This document shows, piece by piece, positions 57,101 through 64,000 of a stretch of DNA of 64,000 nucleotides. The notes beneath the pieces were generated by a model. The model saw nothing but the letters and a program-made list of their open reading frames with translations, ran no database searches and had not been told where the DNA came from. Made by a program: the position numbers and the translations under genes. The DNA lies in assembly GCA_001972305.1 (NCBI GenBank), contig BDDD01001374.1:186296-250295 (forward strand), given 5' to 3'. Every line of letters begins with the position of its first letter. Position 1 is the first letter of the stretch. This stretch comes from Cephalotus follicularis (taxonomy: Eukaryota; Streptophyta; Magnoliopsida; Oxalidales; Cephalotaceae).

Positions 57101-57620
57101 GAAGCCAGGTACCCTTCGCATCCCTTCTCTAGATACCTCGACGCTCGAACAAAGGATATGATCGGTGTCGAGAACCCTTTGTCTCCCTTGAACTAAAATG
57201 TCGTTCCATCGGGTAGACAAAAATCCACTCTTTTATTATAACAATCCATGTGAGCACGATGTGCTGATAGCCAATCCAACCCCAGTATAACATCAAAGTC
57301 ACGGATGGGTAGCACAATCAAGTCTGCATACAAGGGAATACCTGCCATAGACATCTCACAACTCCTATATACCAAATCAGTGTACATAGAAGTCCCAGTC
57401 GGTGTACTCACATCAAGCATATATGACATGCAGTCAGGGGTAACATCTGAGCAAGATGCAAAATGTGCAGATATAAAAGAATGTGGTGCTCCATAATCCA
57501 TCAACACCCTAGAAGAAAAACCATAGATATACAAAGTACCTCCAACAACAGAAGTCGACTCTGGAACCTCTGTCTGAGTAAGTACAAAGACTCTACCTTT
57601 TGCAATGCCCTTGCTGGTGT
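57101..57620 (-). pseudogene. Protease of chromovirus C
   Basis: VLMDYGAPHSFISAHFASC (near 57520), LPIRDFDVILGLDWLSAHRA and YNKRVDFCLPDGTTF, ending at a TAG near 57193; CAG to TAG is likely because FQFKGDKG-type wording would be expected. The active site is D-Y-G as in element G. It lies in the same frame as gag and RT. Confidence 0.82.
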
Positions 57621-58738
57621 CTCTCCTCTGTGATGGTCCCGCTGGCGCACCACTACTACTCCCAGGCCCAGTAGGTGCCGCTGCTGAACTCTTCAGACAA
57701 TCTCTCACTGAATGGCCAGATGCCCCACATCGCAAACACAACTCATTCTTCACCGAACAATCTTTCACTTGATGACCTGAACGACCGTAATGAAAGCAAA
57801 CAGCAGACATCGCATTACTCCCTTGACTTGGAGTACCCTGTGTAGCAGTTTGGTCAGATCTATTCTTGGAGGATTTCGTCAAAGATCCACTGCCCTGCCA
57901 TTTCGAGGAAGCCGGTCTAGACTGTTTCGGGATCTGTTTATTCTGCTGTGCACGGGCCCTCTCTGCTCAGCCTTCACTAGATATACTCTCCAGCAGTCTC
58001 GCTTTTTGAGCGACCTCTGAAAAAGTCCCCAACTCCATGGCCCTGATCCTTGACCGAAGATCCGGCTGTAGACCCCTCAGAAACCTCCGTATCTTCTTCA
58101 CTTCATCATCTACCAGATAGGGTGAATGTCTGGCTAGCTCCATGAACCTTGCTACATACTCTGCCACTATCATCTCTCCTTGACGCAACTCAAGGAGCTC
58201 TGTCTCCCTCCTCTCCTGCTCAATTTGAGGAACATAAGTCCCTAGGAATTCTGTCTGAAACCTAACCCAGGTACTATCGAGCCCCATGGACTCCCATTTT
58301 GTTTTGATCATCTCCCACCAGTGGGTGGTATCTCCTCATAGACGATGTACGGAGAACTTCCATTTCTGATCGTCTGTATAGTCCATCACATCAAATATCA
58401 TCTCCAAATCCTGCAGCCATCTCTCAGCGATGGTGGCATCAAGTTCACCTCGGAAACTGGGTGGATTTTGCCGCATGATCCTCTCAAGGTCCCTCCCAAA
58501 CTAACTATCGTCCTTTCCTGGGCAATGGTCCAGAGCTCTATGTCGTGCCGAGCCTGCGCGTTGTATTGGCGCATCTCCTCCACATTAGCCATATTAAAGG
58601 CCATCTGCTGTTGGAAATAATCTAAGATACGGACCATCGGATCCCTCTCATCTTGGGGAACATTCACTCCTTGCGGAACTTTCACTTCCTCAGGGGCATT
58701 TGCTCCAGCAGCTCTAGAACGTGTTCTCCTTCTATCCA
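57621..58738 (-). pseudogene. Gag of chromovirus C
   Basis: ATG at 58736-58738 starts MDRRRTRSRAAGANAPEEV; a frame change near 58500 separates it from the capsid, where WWEMIKTKWESMG, FQTEFLGTYVPQIEQERRET, YVARFMELARHSPYL and IRRFLRGLQPDLRSRI can be read. A TGA at 57967 (probably from CGA) precedes RARAQQNKQ. Two zinc-finger boxes follow: CFHYGRSGHQVKDC, whose second Cys is Tyr, and an intact CLRCGASGHSVRDC (about 57780-57700). Similar in layout to the gag of element E. Confidence 0.87.
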
Positions 58739-58833
58739 TTATGTCTCCTATAAGGAAATGATATAAACTATCATCAGGAAACATTTCATTAATTGCCAAG
58801 GAAAATATCCTAGCTAAGCATATATGGAATATG

Positions 58834-58844
58834 CTCTGATACCA
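58834..58844 (-). promoter_or_regulatory. Primer binding site, initiator-Met type (chromovirus C)
   Basis: Minus strand TGGTATCAGAG, three bases from the LTR at 58848. The leader around it (ATATGGAATATGCTCTGATACCATG in plus reading, in part) is nearly identical to that of element E at 15765-15788. Confidence 0.88.
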
Positions 58845-60000
58845 TGTTGTCACACCCTGTTTCTCCAACAACATTTAAGTGGTTAACATAATATCTGGCT
58901 TATCCATTTTCATGATAAATTTTAAACTTTTCAGACAGTTATAACAAAGGCGGAAGCATTCGATAATAAGCTGAATTAAAACGCAACATGCGTCCCATAC
59001 CAAGTGTTGCCAACAACATAAATAAACCATTTGTCAAAAGCCCTCAAACGGAGTGTGAATTAAAACATTCGATACAGTATCTGATCATATACATATATCC
59101 ATCAAAATACATTATCCCAATAATACAGTTATCCAAGTAAAATTAATTCATTAAATTAACCGGAAATCCATCAGTTACAACAACATAACACAATAACAGT
59201 TTAGCAATCCCAGTAAGAGTTACAACTCCACCAGCTAACATTATTACAATTATGCTTCTCCACGCGCGTCCATATAGGTCCCACCGCATCAATCTGAAAT
59301 GTAGAGGGGGTTAGCCTTTGTCCTCACTCGGCTAAGTAGAGAAGTTATAAATGCAGTTCGGGGACAATAATAATGAAGTCATGTATGAATGCACAATGAT
59401 GCAGTACATAGTGTATAACAGTACATATACATATATTATATGTATATTTATCAGCATAACCAAACATGTCCTCAAGGGGACCACTCAAACACAATCAGTA
59501 CAAACAATGTCCGTGTTCCTTGCACGGTGGCGGCATCAACAGTCCGGACACGGTAAACGGTACTAGTATGGCAGCTAACTACCAACAGTAGTACCCCGCT
59601 AACGGCAACAGTGGAAAACGATACCCAGCACGGTGGCTAAGTAACAACAATACCCCGCTAGTGGCAATAGTAACAATCACATTCAACAGTCAACTCAAGT
59701 GATGCATAATTATAAACACTTGAAATAGTAATATCGATGTATAGCCATCTCTTAAACAGTTCACAATATTTGGAGATTACTTCCCCATAATTTTGAAAAA
59801 ATATATATATTTTCGTACAAAATAATGATTTATTTTAAAATCATATATAAGCTTCTAAAACGATAAAACATTTTAGAAAACAGTCACAATTCGGTTAACG
59901 GTACAATATATAATGCAAACATATGCTCAGAATACGTCTAAGATCGTTGGCGTCACACCTATGTTTACCACATTTTCTAAGGTACAATTATTCCCTATAA

Positions 60001-60248
60001 CAGTCGCCTGTTTCCTTTAATAGTCGGCTGTTCCCTTGAGCAATCGGCTATTTTCCTCCAATAGTCGGTTGTTCTGGGTGACTAACACATGAGCAGTTGG
60101 CTATTTTTCCTCAACAGTCGACTGCCTCCACGAACAGTGTTCTCATCCTACCATTTCTAGGTAACTAACGCATGCACAGTCGACTTTCTTCTCTCGACAG
60201 TCGCCTGTGAACCTTAAGCAGCTGACTGTCCTCCCTGAAAGTCGTATG
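60001..60248. repeat. Phased palindrome array, C 5' LTR group 2
   Basis: Motifs start at 60001, 60021, 60041, 60062, 60094, 60115, 60177, 60198, 60219 and 60239, with intervals 20, 20, 21, 32, 21, 62, 21, 21 and 20. Confidence 0.9.
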
Positions 60249-61074
60249 TTCTATAGACCAGGAAAATGCAATTTGTCCAATTTACATCCAATCAGTTAAT
60301 TGAATGTCATTCAACCACATTCGTTCAATAGAATATCAACAATAGTCCACAAAACACAGCCACATTTCATGCATTTCCTCTATTTCATTACCAGTAAATC
60401 CAACTTAGTAACGCATGCGAAAAAAAAAAATTCTCAATCTATAACACAGTACACCTATCATGTTAACAGTTCACAGTGAGCGTGATATTTAGCCAAAAAG
60501 TTTGCAATCCATTAACCAGACATTGCATTAATGATCACCATTACTATTAAACTCAAAGTTACACATATAACTTTCCACAATTTCCCCCTACCTTTGATTT
60601 CAAGTTAGAAATCTGTAAGTCCACCTCTTTATGTCTTGCTCAATGACGTTTTTGAGCTCCCAGGTTCGATGTCCAAGCCCAGGATCAGTGGCTCCAACCC
60701 GTCACCTCCAAGCTTTCCTTCTTGGTTCAATAGTTCGACAATATCCCTCTTCCTCTTTTCTTCTCTCAATTTGTCAATGTGTTTCCTCTTTGTTTAGATG
60801 CTGCGTGAGAGGGGCGAACGGAAAGCATTTATAACCATGCTCTTTCTCCCCCCTTCCTCTTTAGCCCGTTTCTCTTGGCACTAAATGTCATTCCCTTCCC
60901 CCAATACCTGCATTCACACTCACATGCCCCTTTCTTTCTCTCATTTAGCCTGAATGTCACACAAGTGTCACATTCCTCTTCCCTTTTGGCCGCATGAAGC
61001 ACAGATGGCACACACTCTCTCCTTGTCAGTCGTTGCATGTGATATAGTCACATGCAACAAAATAGAGCATGATC

Positions 61075-61223
61075 CAGCCGGCTGTTCTTCCCCGACAGTC
61101 AGCTATCTTCTTGGCCGTGGTTGCTAGGTGGCTCGACTGCCACTAGTTGGCTGGTTCGTCCAAATAGTCGACTGTTCCATTAAACAGCCCAGCAGTCGGC
61201 CGGTCTATTGTACCGGTCGACTG
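61075..61223. repeat. Phased palindrome array, C 5' LTR group 1
   Basis: Motifs start at 61075, 61096, 61144, 61165, 61193 and 61214: three pairs at 21 bp, as in LTR D and the sister LTR. Confidence 0.9.
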
Positions 61224-61377
61224 CCCTAGTCAACATTTCAATGATTACTCCTCTAAGTACTTTAATTTGATTTGGGAATCAACATAATAGCCAGAAAATC
61301 ATCTTTCTCATTAATTCAATAACAATATTACATTTGAAATTCCAATATTACAACATGTGAAAATCCCAGGCGTTACA

Positions 61378-61461
61378 GTCGGTGTGGACAAGCTCAAGTA
61401 TGTCCACTGCCCTTTCTCCTTGTCCGGAGAAGGGAGATTTGGTCATCTCACCAATTAAACA
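61378..61461 (-). pseudogene. Copia integrase fragment (probable remainder of element H)
   Basis: Encodes LIGEMTKSPFSGQGERAVDI and LELVHTD, matching 21700-21785 of copia F (LIGKMTKSPFSRVGERAVDI, VHTDVYG). It is on the minus strand like H and supplies integrase sequence just upstream of what H has at 36134. It is bounded by chromovirus C on the left and the CACTA end on the right. Confidence 0.8.
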
Positions 61462-61479
61462 CACTACTGGAAAAAGGGG

Positions 61480-62345
61480 AATTCCTGACCGCCAAAGCGG
61501 TCGTGGAATAGTAAAAAAAGGTCGGCAAAAGTATTCCCCGACCGCCTCCCCGACCGCCATGACGGCCGCCTATGAATGGGTCGCTGATTATACGCCGACC
61601 GCTTCACCGACAGCCCTCATCAATTGCCGACCACGTAAACGGTCGGCATCAAAAAGCGGTTGCTGTTGACGTTGGCTAGAATAATTTTTTGGGAGGGTTT
61701 TGCCGACCGCAAGAGCGGTCGACGAATACCAAGAGCGGTCGGGGAATGGAAGGAAAATTCGAAATTAAATTAAATTTATAATGGTTTGCCCGACCCCTTT
61801 GACGGTCGGCAAATATAAAAGCGGTCGGCAATTAGCAAAAGGTTTAAAATTAAATTAAATTGATGGGTATTCGCGGACCGCTTTTTGCGGTCGGTAAATG
61901 AAAAAGCGGTCGGCAATTTGAAATTAAATTAAATTGATGGGTATTCGCGGACCGCTTCTTGCGGTCGGTAAATTAAAAAGCGGTCGGCAATTATCAAAAA
62001 ATTTAAAATTAAATTAAATTGTTGAGTATTCGCCGACCGCTTTTAGCGGTTGGTAAATAAAAAAAGCGGTCGGTGATTAACCAAAATTTTGAATTTAAAT
62101 TAAATTAATGAATGTTCGCGGACCGCATTTAGCGGTCGGTAAATCGTAAGGCAGTCGGTGATTAACAAGAAATTTGAATTTAATCGCTTTGAGCGATCGG
62201 TAAATCAAAAAATGGTCGGGAATTAACAAGAATTTTTTAAATTAGATTCATTTATAACGGTTTTCCGACCGTCCTTCACGGTTGGAAAATCTTGGAGCGG
62301 TCGGCTAACTTAAAATTTTAAATAAAATAAATTATTTTTTTATAA
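61480..62345. repeat. CACTA subterminal hairpin repeats, about 86-bp period
   Basis: A unit made of a GACCGC...GCGGTC hairpin, a short AT spacer, AAAAGCGGTCGGCAATT and an AT-rich filler recurs with starts of the hairpin near 61784, 61870, 61943, 62029 and 62115 (intervals 86, 73, 86, 86), decaying to about 62345. More irregular copies in both orientations occupy 61480-61760. Confidence 0.9.
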
Positions 62346-62702
62346 ATTTCTCGACCGCCGTCAATTAACAATAATTTTAATTTTTTAAATAAAATTAAAT
62401 TTATAAGATTACGGTTTGTGAGAATTATATAAATTTTTTTACCGTGGATGTTGTGACCAATCACTTTTGGTCTATTATAAATTAGATTGTTTGGTGGACA
62501 AGCAACCACTACGATGATTTACAATTAACATTTTCTTTGATTCCGATGTGCTGATCCAAATATTACTACGTGAGCAACAGTATAAAAGAAAAATTGCCAA
62601 TTCATTAGAAAAAATATGATCAACAGCCTTATAGCAATTTGTGTACAATTAGGCAATAGCATATACATGACACTAACAATTGCAATCTAGACAGTAATTA
62701 AC
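62346..62702. other. AT-rich stretch, no gene seen
   Basis: Between the subterminal repeats and the kinesin-like exon I see no coding block, repeat unit or RNA gene. The last traces of CGACCGCCG-type motif are near 62352. Confidence 0.6.
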
Positions 62703-62803
62703 CTCCTTTTGTTCAAGTCTCTTATCCAGCTCTTTGAGCTCCATATCCAATGTTTCTTGAAGAGAAGAATGTTCTAGCTCCCTTTTCTCATCTTCAATAT
62801 CAT
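62703..62803 (-). CDS. Exon resembling plant KIN-4 kinesin coiled-coil region
   Basis: A 101-bp open exon on the minus strand, bounded by TTATGTGCAG (acceptor) and GAG/GTTAAT (donor). It encodes a charged coiled-coil stretch including ELEHSSLQETLDMELKELDK and RLEQKE. I recognise this from the stalk of plant KIN-4 kinesins (FRA1 type), where HxLLQ...ELxELxKRLEQKE is conserved. It joins in phase to the upstream exon 62874-62913. The motor domain and the exon that should lie between the two in KIN-4 genes are absent, so it is more likely a captured gene fragment than a working gene. Confidence 0.6.
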
Positions 62804-62873
62804 CTGCACATAAACTGAAAAAATTAAACATGCATATATACAAGTAGATTATAAAATGGTGCTCCAGCATTAC

Positions 62874-62913
62874 CACGATAAAAAAGCTCAGCTTGCAATT
62901 GCTCTAACACAAG
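62874..62913 (-). CDS. Short exon resembling KIN-4 kinesin (LEQLQAEL block)
   Basis: A 40-bp open stretch between TTATTGTAG (acceptor) and GTG/GTAATG (donor), encoding LVLEQLQAELFYR plus one base. Plant KIN-4 proteins have a RQQLEYLQAEL..RG block after the motor. The one leftover base fits the two-base phase of the exon at 62703-62803. Only 70 bp separates the two, short for a plant intron but possible. The resemblance rests on a short match. Confidence 0.45.
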
Positions 62914-63042
62914 CTACAATAAAATAATCAACGGTATGGTAAAACAAAGTCAAGCATGCAGAAAGATCAAATCAAATAAATTCTAACTCTTAAATTATAC
63001 CAAAAATCGGGCATGATGTATTCGTTTATCGGACTATGCCCC

Positions 63043-63909
63043 CTGTAAAGAAAAACACAGTTAGTATATTTGGGCTCAGCCCTCAGCAGACCACACCTAA
63101 ATCTAAATCATATCATTCTAATCACCTGTCAAGAAGTATCTAATATTTTTTCTCCACTTTATTATACACCTAAAAAACGAGGAAAGTTCACAAGTACCAT
63201 CAGGGCTATAGATACCAAAATAAAATTGGTATCATCTGCACATAAATATCAAGGAGAAGTGGTTCCATATGATTGTTACATATGGATAAACATAAAGTAC
63301 TTATGAACTTCAACCTGGAGCATTATCACACACTTCTATTTACAGCACTATTATCATAAAATCGTGACAAACGGAATTAAAATGTGTGAATTGACATAAG
63401 ATAGCAAAACTGATTTCTTTCTACATTTCTTTCTTTCATCCTCCACGTCAGAATCACACCCTTCACACAAAACAACTGAACATAAAGGAAACAACCAATC
63501 TAGCACAGAAGCACAATTACAAGGTGCATAAAAAAGTTATTTTATTACTTAGTCTTATATAATGTAAACTAAGACAAAATGGGGAACATTTGGAAGGTTA
63601 TGCTATGTGCAACAAGTGCTGAGAGCTGACTATTGTGTAGATGAAGATTTGAATAGTGGAGCCGTGAGACTATATGTTTATCACATTTAGATACTATCAC
63701 CTACGTTTCTCAGGGAATATATCATATATGTATTGAAAAAGTTCAAAAAAGTCCTTCAGTAGCTGAATCTTTATACGCACCTAAATTCTTGGAATAAACA
63801 GCAAAGCACACATTATCATGGTCTTGTCATCCACAACAAAACCATTAGCCTAAATGACAATGATCAAGACCAAAATAATTAGTAACATTTGAAAATCATG
63901 GGATCATAC
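63043..63909. other. Stretch without recognised gene
   Basis: AT-rich DNA between the kinesin-like and myosin-like exons. A 17-bp word at 63230-63246 repeats 62798-62814, including a splice-acceptor-like sequence. Some minus-strand stretches near 63720-63860 are open for 20-25 codons, but I recognise nothing. Confidence 0.5.
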
Positions 63910-64000
63910 CTGGCCTGTTCGGAGATACAATTCAGTATAACCAACTTGATACATTTCTGGGAGCACAATAAATTGTTGCAAAATGGCAACTGATATACTT
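63910..64000 (-). CDS. Exon resembling plant class VIII myosin motor domain
   Basis: A 91-bp stretch open to the window edge, ending at CAG/GTATGA, a good splice donor. It encodes SVAILQQF, VLPEMYQVGYTELYLRTGQ, which I recognise as the end of the motor/converter region of plant class VIII myosins (LPEMYQVGYTKL.FRTGQ); class XI myosins have a different wording here. The next expected myosin exon (IG.LEDTRN-type) is not found to the left before unrelated kinesin-like sequence, so a captured fragment inside the CACTA element is favoured over a native gene. Confidence 0.7.

Larger units (their letters stand above)
52590..61377 (-). mobile_element. Tekay-type chromovirus C (Ty3/gypsy)
   Basis: A minus-strand element with truncated 3' LTR (52590-54156), purine tract, integrase with chromodomain-like end, RNase H, RT, protease, gag, primer site and complete 5' LTR (58848-61377). 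The LTR runs TGTCACACCC to GGCGTTACA in plus reading. The 3' LTR lacks about 0.95 kb at the junction with B. Coding blocks carry stops and frameshifts. LTR D at 9457 belongs to the same family. Confidence 0.9.
58848..61377 (-). mobile_element. 5' LTR of chromovirus C
   Basis: A complete 2.53-kb LTR, TGTCACACCC to GGCGTTACA. It includes the 59-bp-type duplication with CCCCGCTA (59575-59675), a TATA-rich stretch (59423-59452) and two palindrome arrays (60001-60248, 61075-61223). No gene seen; short open frames recur in sister LTRs. Confidence 0.9.
61462..64000. mobile_element. CACTA (En/Spm-type) DNA transposon, left end
   Basis: CACTACTGGAAAAAGGGG at 61462 is a CACTA-superfamily terminal inverted repeat. 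It is followed by 0.87 kb of subterminal direct and inverted repeats of GCGGTCGG, the usual location of transposase-binding sites. The insertion broke a copia integrase fragment; the preceding ACA (61459-61461) would be the 3-bp target duplication. No matching inverted terminus is seen before 64000, so the right end lies outside the window and the carriage of the exons below is inferred. I see no transposase. Confidence 0.8.

Noticed and set aside
63001..63042. Possible third kinesin-like exon with good splice borders
   Set aside because: The frame needed to join the next exon contains a TAG, the other frame leads to a stop downstream, and the peptide resembles nothing I know.
1..64000. Intact autonomous retrotransposon
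   Set aside because: Every candidate (A, B, C, F, H, I) has in-frame stops, frameshifts or missing LTR parts in coding regions.

Overview
This is plant nuclear DNA made almost entirely of nested, decayed transposable elements. The evidence is Athila, Tekay-type chromovirus and plant Ty1/copia proteins, plant initiator-Met and Asp tRNA primer sites, CCCTAA telomere-like motifs, and, at the right edge, exons resembling plant KIN-4 kinesin and class VIII myosin. No intact host gene, RNA gene or CRISPR array is visible. The species cannot be named from the sequence.

Layout, left to right. 1-6092: Athila-type Ty3/gypsy element A on the minus strand, cut by the window edge, with Asp-tRNA primer site and LTR. 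6093-6366: LTR stub (J). 6367-8108: remnant of a minus-strand gypsy element G (gag tail, protease, RT). 8109-9071 plus 29134-29778: an LTR-like segment (K) split by copia element F. 9072-29133: minus-strand copia F with probable 5-bp target duplications; its 3' LTR is split by a chromovirus LTR (D, 9457-11640) and a gag-only chromovirus (E, 11641-17235), and its gag is split by a solo LTR (23144-25263) with a perfect GTCAT duplication. 29779-31594: gypsy LTR J2. 31595-36134: copia H (minus), interrupted by copia I (plus, 36135-44869). 44870-52589: chromovirus B (plus). 52590-61377: chromovirus C (minus). 61378-61461: 84 bp of copia integrase that fits the missing part of H. 61462 to the end: left end of a CACTA DNA transposon with hairpin-rich subterminal repeats, followed by kinesin-like and myosin-like exons.

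All retroelement reading frames carry stops, frameshifts or deletions. Parts of the same polyprotein can be followed by synteny: gag, protease, RT/RNase H and integrase in gypsy; gag, protease, integrase and RT/RNase H in copia.

The most striking unexplained structure lies inside the LTRs. Elements A, B, C, D, E, F and J2 carry arrays of short two-fold-symmetric motifs with a TCGA core (CAGTCGACTG-like in chromoviruses, GCGTCGACGC-like in Athila, copia and J2). Neighbouring motifs are mostly 20-22 bp apart, two DNA helical turns, with further intervals near three and six turns. Unrelated element lineages thus share an architecture but use different palindrome arms. It looks like a cis-acting multi-site platform for a symmetric DNA-binding protein; that function is inference.
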